A stretch of 64,000 bases of DNA from Haliclystus octoradiatus. Its lineage: Eukaryota; Cnidaria; Staurozoa; Stauromedusae; Haliclystidae. The notes below the pieces were generated by a model that worked only from the letters and a program-made list of their open reading frames with translations, was not told the DNA's origin and searched no databases. Shown piece after piece: positions 17,101 through 30,800 of this stretch. Each line of letters starts with the position of its first letter. Position 1 is the first letter of the stretch. Both the position numbers and the translations under genes were made by a program. Location of the stretch: positions 38,664,261-38,728,260 of the forward strand of contig OU744446.1 of assembly GCA_916610825.1 (NCBI GenBank). Reading direction: 5' to 3'.

Positions 17101-20100
17101 CTGTGCTTTTAAACTTGTACTTGTCAACGAAGGAGTTTCTGTAGTAGCAAAGTAGTCCTCAAGGAAGTTGGTGCTCTGTAATTTAAAAATAAATAAATTG
17201 GTAAAGCCATGAATTGTAAATTGTGTTGTCACATTTTGTCTTTGCAAAAACCCAAACAAAAATCAAGAAGAAGTTTCATAATTGATAATAGGGTTCTTTA
17301 AAATAAAATTATTAATATTTAGGGGTGGAAAGATTGTTTGACTGTTTCATATGACAACTACCAGTTTACTTTAATGCACTAAACAATTAACCATCCGATT
17401 TTGTTTCGAGGAATGAATTCAGAATAACTAACATGTCTAATCCAAAGTCTAGTCTTTAGATGAGGTCAATTTCAACCATGTTCAAGGTCATGGTAATAGA
17501 TTGATAAATTAATTATTGCATTATATTAAAATTCTTACCAATTCTTTGAGCGGAGTTGGTGTGCCAGGGATAGAAAATTGCGATGAGTTTTTCCCATTAG
17601 GCGTTTTAAGATAGCTCCGACCTGACCTTTTAGGGCCAACTGGTGTCCAATTGATAGGAGCCTCTAGAGGGGATATCGTCAAAACATGATTTGATTTTGC
17701 TGGTGTCGATGTTAAGTGCTGCCTGTGGAGAGGACTATTTAGGAATTGTGACGGCGAAAAGGGGAGCTGCTTAACAGGAGTTATAGCTGATGGCGAAAGA
17801 AATGTAGAAGAAGATGATACTTTGAATTCGCATTTCTTATGATGAGTTAGTTTTCGTTTCTTTCTGAGGATTGCTGGTGGGGATGTAAATTGAAGCACTT
17901 GCGAACGGCTACGATTACTAACATTTCCAAAAGCTTCATTGGTTTGGCTATGGTAAACAAAAGAAGAGTCAATTAGGCCTTCTAGTATTATATTATTTCA
18001 TGATGCAAGGTGACACTGTATCATCATACATCACATCAACATACCTGCTGGCCTGTGTTCCACAGTTTGGTGTTGTTGTTGAAGCTGGCAAGAAAAACAA
18101 TTTAAAAAATGAAATTGCACTGTAAAAATATGAATTTGCAAATGTTTGCAAAACAGAATATTAATCTAGAACCTTACCTGTACTATTGGAATACAATGGT
18201 TTGGTTTTCGGTGATAATTCTTTGGTAAAGGCATAGTTCATTTGACTATTTGTTAACTCTTTGATTGGTGTATAAATACCAATTCCATTACCAACTTTCA
18301 TAACTTCTTCGAAATCACAAAACAGATCAGTTGAAGTCGCAAAGTGTTGAAATGGCGAGAGATATAAACTATCATTTGTTAATTCAACTGTTATAGTTCC
18401 AGAAGGTGCCTTTTCATACCCCCCGTCTTTCTCTTGTTTTATATGCAATGGTGTGTGTACATTTCTGTGTTCTGCTTGCACCACAGCACACGGTTGACGA
18501 ATGGTTGATGCACTCCGCAGCGATGGAAACTCATTGTGTGTGTAACCTGGACCAATCTTGGTAAATGTGGGCACAGGAATTCTTTCATCAGCTTTTCCGC
18601 TGTTGATGAGCTCTGCTTTTCTAGCACCTATACAAGATAAGGTTCAAACAATTATGTTTCTTGGTTGCTTACAGATTCAGATTGTAATACCTTTGTTGTT
18701 GTTACCATAGATAACAACATACCATTTAAAAGTTGACATACCATAGGCATAGAATTATAAATATGTAGTAAATGCCTCAACGGCAAACCTTTGAAAAATC
18801 TTAGCCTGTTGGAAGGTTTGTTTTCCCAAAAACCGGTTGCTATTAATTAACCCATTTCCTAACAAATTTTAAGTTAAACTTTTGAATTTATAGCCAAGCA
18901 TAAACCTATAAACCAGTTGTTCTTTGGAAGAGAGATCAATAATATTGATAAGATTATTACGTAGAATATTGAATCTTACGCATTCTCTCTTTCCGTTTCT
19001 TTCGGCGTTCCTGAAGAAACATAAAAAACATATGCCAAAAGGTATCAGCAATCAAAGAATTCATACTTAGTTTTACTTGGTTATGTAGACATACCTTGAA
19101 ACTGGGATCAAAGCGACGTCGCATTGTTGAATTCCAGTGATTCTTGATTGCATTGTCCGTCCTATGAATGATAATTTACAACCATGTGTTGGTTAAATTA
19201 TGAAATTTGATCTCAAGTTTGAAATCAGGCATTTGCGTACGTAGGTAAGACTAACCTGCCAGGTAGCAGCTTGGCAATCTCAGCCCATCGATTTCCTATT
19301 TGTTTATGAGCTTCATAAATCATTCGATCCTCTTCTTCAGTCCATGCATTTTTATTTACTTGAGGATTGAGATGATTATGCCATCTGCAAAGACAATCAG
19401 GTACTTAAGTTAACAAATACTCAAATCGAGATGCAGCTGTAATTTCTGCTTGACCAGCTAATTTCAGTCTATTTATCTGAGAACACATACGTTGCAAAAC
19501 ATGAGACATAATTTGTGTCAGTTAGATGGACAATGTGTAATAATGTTCACATATGACGTCATGTTTCATTTATAGATTGATATGCCTACAACATTTCTAG
19601 AGGCGAAGGAGGGGTTCATGGTAGCTGTATATCATGTAAGATCACTAATCCGTACATAATAAATCACTCGAGTACACAATTAACTACATAGCTCCGTGGT
19701 TACATTCATGCCTGTGTTACATATCACAATAGGCTAATTACAACCAAGGCTAGCCTACACATGTAAACACATTTGCATACATTTATGTAACCATTCTTAC
19801 CTTTCTCTACATTGCTTTCCTATTCTTCCTTCCAAATGCTGTGCAATTTGAGACCACTTTTTTGGTCCAAGACTTTTCACAAGCTTGACGATTTGTTCAT
19901 CTTCCTGAAGAATTCATAAAGAACATACATGGCAAGTTGCACACATGAGCCTAGCGTGGTTAATCTTACTAAAAGGCCATGGTGAAAGGTGAGTAATTTG
20001 TTCCAAGAACTAAGGAGTATAAAAAATTACCTCTTTCTTCCATGCTCCTTTGACAAGCTGAGGATCTAACACTTTTTGCCATCTCTGGTGGCACTGCAGA

Positions 20101-21094
20101 TCTGTTCTACCGGGCATGTATCTTGAGATCTGCTTCCAGTTCTCTGTGCCATGCTTTTCAGCCAAGGTTTTCAATTTCTCATCCTACGAAAAATACATCT
20201 AACTTCAACCTCCAACTCAACTTTGAATTCCATAGAATAATTCAAGATCCAAGATCTTCAATGTTTAATCCTTTAATTAATTGACTGCTGAGAGGTATTC
20301 GCAATGAAATATTCTCCTGTTGAGTACACGCAATGTCGAAGTGCGTAGATATTTATGGACAACCTTACCTCATCGATAGTCCATCTTCCTTTCAAATGTT
20401 TTCCTTTTCTTCCCATAGCTTGTTCGCTTGAGAAATTGACTTGTGATGTGACTGGCTGGACCATGCTAAGAAAGACAAGACACGTATTTATTTACTCTCA
20501 TCTGAAGTGGAAAATCTAGTTTCCGTCTGGCGAAAAATTGGAGGTTATTGAAAGATTAAATAAACTGTATCTGCACATAGAGCCATATCGTGTCCAGATT
20601 ATAAATCATCACTTTAACGAAGGTTAAAACAAAATAAACCCATCATGAAGATCCACAACATGATCTGTTTATACTAAACTCTGATTCTGGTATTGCCTTC
20701 ATGCATCAAATCTCTGAAGATGGACTCGAAGTGAGCATAGCAAAAGGTAATGGATCTAGCTTAGTTTAGGCGCGAACGCATGGCAGAACAACACTCGCCA
20801 GAAGTGAGAAAAATGCTTTTCCCTAGTTAAGTTTATAATTAATAATGAAACTATCTGTACCGTTCACGATGACTACAGTATAACATTAGAAATAGTAATA
20901 ACATTCAAAGATAATTTTTCAGTCCGGCGAAAAAATTGATGATGTCTCGATCAGAAAGTGAAATCAATCATGGACGAGCTCAAAGAACATGGAAGTTGTC
21001 ATGACTCCAAAACATCACGACTGATATATGGTTCTTAAATTTACGAAATAACTTACCCAACAATATAAGTTACTGGTTCAAAATTAGTCATCAT
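14104..21094 (-). CDS. MYB: Three-repeat Myb transcription factor (MYB/MYBL2 type)
   Basis: Nuclear DNA-binding regulator of proliferation genes. Coding exons in order: 21057-21094, 20369-20465, 20031-20183, 19801-19904, 19256-19384, 19095-19161, 18980-19010, 18178-18627, 18045-18084, 17539-17947, 16924-17175, 16350-16547, 15792-15860, 14104-14235 (2169 nt, about 722 aa). R1, R2 and R3 lie near residues 37-88, 90-140 and 142-190, each with three helix-packing Trp residues. They include GRTDLQCHQRWQKVLDP, GRIGKQCRERWHNHLNP and GRTDNAIKNHWNSTMRRR. The large exon at 17539-17947 carries SPPAILRKKRK and LPFSPSQFLNSP, both typical of the animal MYB C-terminal regulatory region, followed by several TP sites. 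That region and the length favour MYBL2 or a pro-orthologue. Exon 1 (12 codons) rests only on phase and a GTAAGT donor; otherwise translation could start at 20464. Confidence 0.93.
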
Positions 21095-21817
21095 TTGTTA
21101 CAGTATCCATTACCCAATATTTTATTATGAAGAAAACAAAACCTTTCGCTGTCTATTTCGGCGCCAATCAACTTGGGTGCTCTTTCTGAGTAGTAATTTC
21201 ACAGCAGATGTTCCGATTGAATTGATCACAGGAATCATTTCATTCGATCTAGCCGCGCAATTGATACTACGACTATGATTGGTTGATATAAATAGGACAA
21301 TATTCTGATTGGTTAATCTGATGTTAAGGTGTTCATTCCCAGGGCTAATATTGTGACTGCTGAGGTTTCCATAATGGCTGTGCACAAAATCAAAACAAAC
21401 CAAAATTAATAATACTGTTGTAGTCGTTGTTTATTTGTTAAAAATATATTGATCAGAATATACAGGGAAGAGTAAATCCCACTTGCAGATATTCTTAAAT
21501 TACAATATTATACTAAAAATGAACTAAATACCGTTATAGGAATGAAATATTGGTTATTTATACACTTTAAATAAATCTTTCAAATTTTCTTTCTGCATTC
21601 ACTGCGTGACGTCGACGTAACTGCAACAAGCTAAAACTGTATGACATGAGCTTTCATATGTTGGTTTCTATCCACCTTCTACATCTACACTACAATTACA
21701 TATCAAAGACCATTTATCTGATCTGCCCATACCCAGAAATCACAACAAAACTTTTCCACACTCTATGAATGGTAAACAACGGTGAACTTGAACAACAAGG
21801 TCGTTCTAAAACTTCCA

Positions 21818-22226
21818 TATACACGTCATGAGGTTTTTTTTTTGGACATGGATAAAGCTACGGTTGCCGTAGCTTTAGCGGTTTGGATAATGCTACGGAA
21901 GTTTACCGAGCATGCGCATTTGATTGAAATTGACCCTTGTTATCATTAATTGATTATTTAATTGACTATATACAATCTCTTTCGAAGTTTTTGAGAAGAG
22001 AATGTTTTGAACATGGATACACACATTAATTCTAATTATTAGTATATATAAAAACAAATATCACAACAGTTTTGGTATGATTATATTATAACTTAATATT
22101 ATTATTATCTGGAGTTTGACTTGAAGACAGAATCCGTTTTTGTGATGAACTTTCAAAACAGAGGAACAAAGAACTTCCTGCCGTAGATTTATCCACTCCG
22201 TTTTTTTTTTATACACGTCATGAGGT
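21818..22226 (-). mobile_element. Putative retroposed segment with 17-bp direct repeats
   Basis: The 17-mer tatacacgtcatgaggt occurs at 21818-21834 and 22210-22226. The 375 bp between begin with poly-T and end with another T run (on the minus strand, A-tailed). Long target duplications plus an A tail suggest target-primed retroposition of a short sequence in minus orientation. The core has tagctttagcggtttggat-like motifs that I cannot assign. Confidence 0.55.
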
Positions 22227-22551
22227 ACCAAAGACAAATAGTGGTGGGCTACGGACTAATATGACATGTGATCGTCCGTAGTCCGTACAAACAGATTCAA
22301 ATTATATGCAAACAGGACAGTCTGAACACTGGGCATTGAACACTCAGACGACAGACAGTATGTCACACCTTAGTCACTTAGTGGAATGATTCCCTGGAAT
22401 CCTAGTACTACTGTACTAGGATTTGAGATTCTGTAGCCTACGCCAAATTTTCGAACATTAAATCCACTATGACTATAAAGGTGCCCAAATCTGAAAAGAT
22501 AAAAAAGGACATTGACTGCAAAATAAAATGTACTATCTATTATTAAAAGCC

Positions 22552-22622
22552 ATGAACGGTATCTTGCAAACATTTAGCAAACATAACTTATGTTTGCTAA
22601 ATGTTTGCAAGATACCGTTCAT
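22552..22622. repeat. 71-bp perfect palindrome with 1-nt centre
   Basis: Two 35-bp arms (starting atgaacggtatcttgcaaac) are exact reverse complements around a single C at 22587. It ends 4 bp before the target duplication of the hAT-like MITE at 22635. It would form a near loop-less cruciform or hairpin. Confidence 0.95.
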
Positions 22623-22634
22623 ACATAACGATGA

Positions 22635-22862
22635 CCATAGTGGAATCCATGTATGTTACGCCGGATATATCCGGCGTAGAACTGAGTTGATTTTACCGTT
22701 TTTACGCCAATTTGATTTCTTTGCCATGGAAATTTGATAATTTTCTATAGTTTTCAACAACTAAATTTAGGCCTTTTGGCGTATTTTTGAATGCAGCTGA
22801 CTTGGCGTGGCGTAATTTTGGCGTAAATGTCCGGTGTTGCAAATCCAAGGATTCCACTATGG
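22635..22862. mobile_element. 228-bp hAT-like MITE with 8-bp target duplication
   Basis: Termini CCATAGTGGAATCC and GGATTCCACTATGG are exact inverted repeats, flanked by perfect direct repeats aacgatga at 22627-22634 and 22863-22870. The interior repeats ggcgtaa-like motifs and has no ORF. An 8-bp duplication fits hAT insertion. Confidence 0.9.
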
Positions 22863-23111
22863 AACGATGATACGATCCTGGTTGTGGTTGTGGTATAGAT
22901 TTCACCGGAAGTGAAAGTTTCAATAATTTTTGTCATCTTGTATAAACCTCCAGCTGATGTTAATCTTTCAAAACGAGAACGATGTTGTTAGTTTCATGGC
23001 TGCCCGAACACATCATAACTGGAAGTTCATAAAACAGATATATTAGTTTCCTAATTTTACCTACTTTTAATGAATATTGCAACGAATTCATAGTATTGAA
23101 AGCTTTATAAG

Positions 23112-26100
23112 ATGCTTGTTCCAATATTTACATTGAAACTAAACCAAAAGATCCATCCGCGAACGGTTGCGATTGGAAGATTTGATGGCAAACATCCATG
23201 CATTACGGCCGCAACAACTGCCAATAAGGTAAGAATAGGACGAAAAATTGGAGATATAAAATCTTGGATTCACCCATAACAACAATAATAATAAAATCCT
23301 GTAAGAGGAATGAGCCCCAAAGCGTATGCCAATATTTATCAAGGCATTACCTGTTATAAAATTTGGAAAAATTGATAATGTATTAACTAATGTGTCTTAC
23401 TGATTGAACATAGGGCTCAGTGCTTTACAGCAGAGCTTTAAATAATATATAAAATATGTAGTCAGAAATCAGACAATCATGTTTGCTACTCAGAGTTTCA
23501 CCCAGATCGCATATAAACGTGATTTTACTCTGAGTAGCAAACATGATTGTCTGATTTCTGACTACATATTTTATATATTATATTAATGTATTAAGTATGA
23601 ATTATGTATTATATGTATTATATACTGTATTTTATATAAGTATATATTAATAGTATTAAAAAATATATATACAGTCAAACCTGTATATAACAGCCACCTA
23701 CGAGAGGTAGATAAATTGACCATTATAGACAGGTGGCCTTTATATACAGGTTTGATTTAATAGAAAATACTATTTTAGACATTGCAAGAATGACCACTAT
23801 AGACAGGTGGCCGCTGTATAGAGGTGACCATTATAACAGGTTTGACTGTAGCCTGTTAATTATTCTACAGGAACACATCATTGGATTGATGCACTTGCAC
23901 AGCCATACTAATATTCTGAATCTGATAACCTTATTCAATTATGTGTTGACTTTGCACCATTTTCGTGAACGCTTCAGAATTATAGTTTCAACGTTCTAAT
24001 AATATTGTTGATGCTTAAGATTCCAGAAGGCTGAGCCTTTTGTTGGACCCTGAATACATGACTCCTAATAGTGGTCATTGGTTAGTGAGTTAGAGTCCCA
24101 AGGGTCAGTTTGTAGTCAACCAAGGCCTACCTATTCTAGTGTTTCATTGATCACATCACTCAAGTATTTAGAAACGGAAAGAGACAGAATCACTTTTTAT
24201 TTCAAACTTTCTTGGCTAACAGACCTACTTAAACATTCAGATTTTTCTTAGGTATTAATCCATAATCCACATCTGCGTTTATCTCGTGGTGGACGTCTAG
24301 AGCAAGGAACTGGTGATGTGAGTCTTTTGAATATTAATCAACAAGTCAGTGCAGTAACATGCGGCTCATTTGATAACACAACTAGAGATATTTTATTTGT
24401 TGGCACCCAAACGAATCTATTGGCGTATGATGTTGAAAATAATTCAGACTTATTCTATAAAGAGGTGAGTAAAGATCATGTTGACATAATTCCACTGCAC
24501 ATCGTTGGTTGAAACGTAATGCCGTTTTATGGATTTTGTTAGTAGGGCAACGTCAGGTGAGTTGTCATAGTCATAGCCCCATTGGGGGGGCTTGCGACAT
24601 ACAAATCTGGACAAATGTTTTAATTTAATGATATCTCAGTGGCTTTCATTAGTGCATTTGAGACCTGTTGAGTACAAATCAGTCAATTTTACTTGTCATC
24701 AGCCAAAAATTATTTATAGGAAAATGATAAAATAATAATAGGGCTACTTTATAGTGGAAATACAATAAACTTCCTAAACACAAACAATAGGCTACACATA
24801 AACACCAAGGGAAAAGTGATTGGAAAATGCTGTTCCCCAACCCTCCGTTCGAAATATCACTATTGAAAAGTCATGCATTTCTAATTGTCCTCAATGAACT
24901 ATTTTCGGTTTGCAACTTCTTCAATTTTTTCACTTTTTTCGCTACAGTATTCATTTTATATGAACTGACAGCTCAATAAATGTAAACATGCAAATCATCG
25001 TAAATTATATATAATCATGATGACCTTATACTATACAGTTGCACCGGAGCCACATGGGAATCATATCTGTAAATTATTTTGCTTGATTTACTTATTTATC
25101 TAGACGTTTTAACCATTCTCTTCATTTAGCCTCACTAATGGTGAAAATATTTATAAGAAGAGTAAAAAAGTAAACCTAGGTTTTAACTCTAAATTAAAGA
25201 AGATTTTGTCACAGGACCTCCATGTGATTAGTTAAGATGGATTCTGGTATTTTTATATGATAAATTGAGGGCGAGATGTAGGTGCAAATACAAATAAGAA
25301 CATTCTTCCTGTTCAGTGCTCGCCTGAAACATCAATTCATAAAATAGCCTGATATTTGAAGGCCAAACTGTAGAGAAAAAAGTGTCTTCCCCTGCCCTTA
25401 TCTGTCACTGACTGACACGCCCCTGTCACTAGAACAGAATCAAGTACATATCTCCACATATAATTGTATTGTTGATAATGATGAGGTAAGCTCTTTCTCC
25501 ATACTCAATTGTTGTATGATATTCTGCAGGCACCTGATGGAGTAAATGCTCTTCTCGTTGGCTCCCATGGTAGTAACCCAATACCGATGGTATTAGCTGG
25601 AGGAAATTGTGCTGTTCAAGGCTTTGATTACGAAGGGAATGATCAATTCTGGACGGTGAGGTTTTAATTCCTACAGTTTATCTAGTCTAGCCTAGATATA
25701 GTTTATCAAATTTAAAGCATGTCAATGTCATGGAAATCAATTATAATACCATACCATACCTCACATTTATTTCCTTATTTTTAACATCAAACCACTCTAA
25801 TCTTTTCATGGTCACTTTGAATCATTAATTTTCAACAAAAAATTTTGAGATTGTGGATTTTTGAATGCCGCATTAGGCCTACTCCTTGTTGAAGTTTATT
25901 TTAAAGATATTTGATTTTGACATTATAAAACCTTTTTCATTTACTTTTATTACTAAATTTTAAGAGAGACCATGAGCACCTATTTAATTCTATAATTTGA
26001 ACAATATTCTTAAACCGACAAGCAAGGCTGTTTAAGAGACATTCATTAGCGTTAGCATGTGTTATTCAGGAACCATGACAATTCCCTACATCAGGGAATC

Positions 26101-27798
26101 CCCCCACACTTTCAAACTATTTTAACAAAACTATTTTCGCTTCATTCTATTTATTAATTAAGCCTGCATCATAGACACAATTCATTCACAAAAGAATATC
26201 GTCTCGTAATACCCACTGTTGTTCTGTAGAAGGAAAAATATCACACCGCTGATGCGGTAATGAAGCCAGACAACGTTACTTCTTGTCCTCCTAGTCCAGG
26301 AATCTCTGGATAGGAAATCAAGTGACAGTAAAAAATAGAGAGTATTTAACACATGGCCTACCTTCTTTTTTGTAAATTTATTGTGTCTGTAGTAGTACAT
26401 GCTAGTTTTTACGTGATGTTTGAATTAATTTTGACTTAAAAAACAAATTATGTTTGTTTGATAGCTCCCAAATGTTTATTCTATTTTTCTTATTTTGAAC
26501 AGGTTACTGGTGACAATGTATCGTCGTTGGCATTTTGTAATTTTACTGGCGATAACACTTCAAATGTTAGTCTTTAATCTTATTTCTTGTTGCTAGACCA
26601 TAGGTATAATAGGTGTAATAGGTATATGGAAATATATTGTAGGTCTACTATCTGTGAGAAATCCGTTACGTCCTTTAAAAAAAAGTTGTATCTAACTTGA
26701 AAGTGCTGAATAGATGATGATGATAATGATGATGAAATCTGTTAAGACAGACATTGGTAGAGGCGTAGAAATATACCGCACTATGCAAGCTGTTGATTGA
26801 GAAATGCTTATTTCTTGCTCTGGCCTGTCCAGATTTTTGATCAGCGTGATATTTTAGGTGCACAATCCAAACCCAACTATAAAACTATAGCAACAAGTTC
26901 ATAGTTGCTCTGTCATTACATCTATCTAAATTTTCTCCTTAATTCTTCGCGTTTTATTAAAATTCTCTTATAACGATTTTCACCTTGTGTTTGATTTATT
27001 AAAATGGAGCATTGTTTGTCCATGACAACGAAACATCTGATATTATTATAACGTGCAAGATTGTAAATGGCCTGGTCAATTTATTATAGATTTTTCTGAT
27101 GTATTCATGTAGTTCTTCTCAGAAGTGTTGCCATATCATCTTTGACTGTAGTAATACAGTTTAAACTTGCAAGCAACTAACGAGGACTGTATGCATGTCC
27201 ATTAGCTTTTGTATTCAAAGCGTAATTCATTGTAAGCAGCCTTAGAACATAAGCGACAAGCGTGATCTGGTTACCGTTAAGTAAGATAATTTTGTATCTG
27301 CAGTGATGTTTTGAAACTCTCAAATCTATTATGGTGAAATTTTGAATAAGTGAAAAATATATTATTAGCTCTGACTTGTAAAGTAAGCTCAAGTAAAGCT
27401 AAGCCTACATTGTATATTGAATAATCCAGTAGTTTTCTTCAATAATGAGTTATTATGAGTAATTTTGTTTGTTTCCAGCAAAATCTCAATGGATGATACC
27501 ATCTCAAATTTCAGTTTGTTTTGTTGCAATTTGTTGCAAAAATGAAACATTCTTCTTCTCTTTCAATAGTTACTGGTTGGCTCTGAAGACTTTGACATCC
27601 GTGTTTTTCACAATGATGAAATTATTGCTGAAATGTCAGAAACTGAGGTAATCTAACATTGTGATTAAACTGTGCGCTTAGCTAATAAACAACAGATGTC
27701 ACTGATCAATTTGAAATGAGTATTGTAATGTCTGTAGGCTAGTATTCTTCAATACAGTCCCATGAAAAAAAGCTCCAAGCTTATCAGACACTGAATAA

Positions 27799-27836
<38 letters not shown>

Positions 27837-30800
27837 TACTTTTTATTGCATATAAATTTTCCAATGTTTATAGTCCTAGAGACAGTAGCACAATGGCATT
27901 CAAATCCAAAACATGAGCAGCTCATGAACTTAAAACATCTCATTCAAAGTTCATGAACTTTAAGAGATATTTGTAAACTTGTCATGTCACACAAAGGTTA
28001 ACATTTCATGAGCAATTAGTTGAAAATTCATAAACCGAAAAAAGTTCTTGAAAAATGTGCTATTTATCATTCAATGAACTTACTTTTCAGCGGTCTTGAA
28101 CTCTGTCTGAATGTGTTGATTTTATAGGTTTAAAAAAACTAATTTCAATCTGTAGTTCATATAGCTTTCATTATTTTGATCAACATAACAACATATATTA
28201 TATATATATCTATATTTAGTGGACACTCTTGATTATTATAATGGTAGGTCACACCTGCTGGTGTTACAGGGAGATATACTAAGAGTTACTTTGGCAATTA
28301 GTCAGATCGGTGCTATGTTGATACAACAGACACAACCGTACAGTAAGACGACAAGAGACAAAAGAACAAAAGAGAGTGCAACAGTTTACACACATGTAGA
28401 CTACAGGAGATGATACATAATTAATATCGACGATTATTACAATGACATAAATACAATATTAAAACATGACAAGTATCCATTCAAATTATTTTCATTATCT
28501 CATTTCAATTGAAGGCTGTAACGTCACTTCATGCGTTGTATGGCTCTCGTTTTGGTTATGCTCTCGCTAACGGAACAGTTGGTGTTTACGATCGAACTGC
28601 AAGATATTGGAGAATCAAGGTGAATTCAATTTAAATTTCTAATCTTAATCCATTTCATTACCCAATTGTTTCAATGGACTACAGGCTTACAAAGTTTTGT
28701 CATCCACACACCTTGCTGTTATTTACAAAAAAAACATGAAATTTTCTTTACAGCATTTGTAAGTCCTAAAAAAGCTACTGTATCAAATGTTTTGATTTGT
28801 AAGCGGCCTTAGAGTAGTGGCTAGGGCATTGGACATCGGCCCACGTTGGTTCAATCCCTGGCCAGAAGGACATCCGGCTATTAAACGCACACAAGCTTTA
28901 AAATACTAACAAAATAACCAACCACCCTGGTGAAAAAAAGGTGCAAGCTTACCTGGTTTGTGGATAAATGATAAATCCAAGATAAGTTATTTTGAAACTG
29001 TATTTGTAGATGTAATTATACAGTTTCATAGCAATTCGGGATTAGTTTGCACGAGTTGATTTTTGAAAAGATCACATTGCAAGAGCCTAAACAATGCTGT
29101 GACTTGAACAACAACAGAAATTACAAAACCCAACATTTTTATTTCAGTCAAAGAATCAAGCAGTTACCATATTCAGTTATGATATCGATGGTGATGGAAT
29201 ACCAGAGCTATTAACAGGATGGTCAAATGGAAAGGTTAGTGCATTAGTATATATGATGTAAATGTATTCCATTAGATCATCACTCTTAATTGCAATGTCT
29301 AAAATAGTATTTTCTATTGAATCAATCCTATTTACAAAAGTGTCCCTGCATATAATTATATAGTCAGGGATGTTAGTAACGATTACAAAAGTAACGACGT
29401 TACTTGTAATCGTTACTTTTTAGTAACTTCTACTTGTAACTAGTTACTTTTCTGTAAAAGTAACTTCTACTTGTAACTAGTTACATTTAGGATTAAAAAT
29501 AAAGTAACGATTACTCGTTACTTCTTCACTACATCTTCGCTTTTCTTCCGTTACTTTTTTCACAATAGAGTGCTTAAAGTTAGCAGCTTCTCAATCGCAA
29601 TTGTGTTTTGCTTAATCAAAATCTTTTGTTCCTATTGTTACCATCCAAGAACAATAAAACACAAACAAAGGTTTTCTGCAACTGCAGGAAGTCTTGTCAT
29701 TAATTTGGATGTCAAAAAAATTACATTCGGGGATGTAACATTCTGTTTTTCTGAGTTTATAATATTCAAGTGATTCAACGAGCGTTTTATGTCTGACTTG
29801 TCTGTTCGATCAATTAATTGTCATAGCAACCAAGCCTGAAATAGCACTAATGGCGCGTAACTTGAGATTTCTTTGTTATGATAATTAGGGGGATCGAATA
29901 ACTAGACCGCTCATTCAAACACGCTAAAGGAATCGCTGTGAATTATTCGTCGGGTCTTTGTTTTGGTATTTATTATTTTCTAAAAGAGTATTTGATTTGA
30001 TAAATTAACAAATTAAAATACATAAATATTATTTCAATATTTCATATATATCTCATTGCTTCTGTTGGATATTTTTAGATTTATTTAGAAAAAGTAATGG
30101 AAAAAGTAACTGTAACTAGTTACTTTCGAATTGAAAGTAACTTGTAACTAGTAACCGTTATTTTTTCCGAAAAGTAACGTCTGAAAGTAACTAGTTCCTT
30201 TCTCGTCCAAGTAACGGTAACTGTAACTAACTACTTTTCAAAAGTAACTTTAACATCCCTGTATATAGTTTATTACAATGTTTCAATGTTCTGAAACAAC
30301 TGGTTGTCTTTTTATATTGGTTAAAGATTTGACAATTGACATACACAATTTATTAATAACGACATTCTGTCATATTGAAATTTAATTTTAAAGACGTCAC
30401 AGTCTGATGTACAACCAAATATTTGTAAGCAAAGAAGACTTGCAGACTGAATAACGCAAGCTGTTGCTGATATTGTAAGCAAAATATTACCATTATTTGA
30501 TTGATTGATTTTTTATTCATTTCATATAGATTGATAATAATAAAATTACAGATGTTGTAGGTGTTATATATATATACAGTTATAATTTTATATGAAAATG
30601 ACAAGTATTGGCATGCCTTTACATAATAAGAGGCAGCACTTACATACAGGCGGTTGGAGATTTAATGATATATTTTGCAATAATTACTTAAATTAAAATT
30701 TGAAAGTTTGCTTTTAAAGGTATTTGCTATATATGGGGATCAAATTTCACATGTTACCAAAGCAACTAAATTAAAAAAAGCTGGACATACATTTCTTTAT

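Larger units (their letters stand above)
21095..23111. promoter_or_regulatory. Divergent MYB/BBS2 intergenic region
   Basis: 2.0 kb separates the two presumed start codons, which point away from each other, so both promoters should be here. It also contains a putative retroposed segment with 17-bp direct repeats (21818-22226), a 71-bp palindrome (22552-22622) and an hAT-like MITE (22635-22862). No convincing TATA box or RFX X-box was found; a gccatggaaa half-match near 22720 sits inside the MITE. Confidence 0.5.

Noticed and set aside
22700-22740. RFX X-box for the ciliary gene BBS2
   Set aside because: Only a half-match (gccatggaaa) that lies inside an hAT-like MITE; the other half-site is missing.
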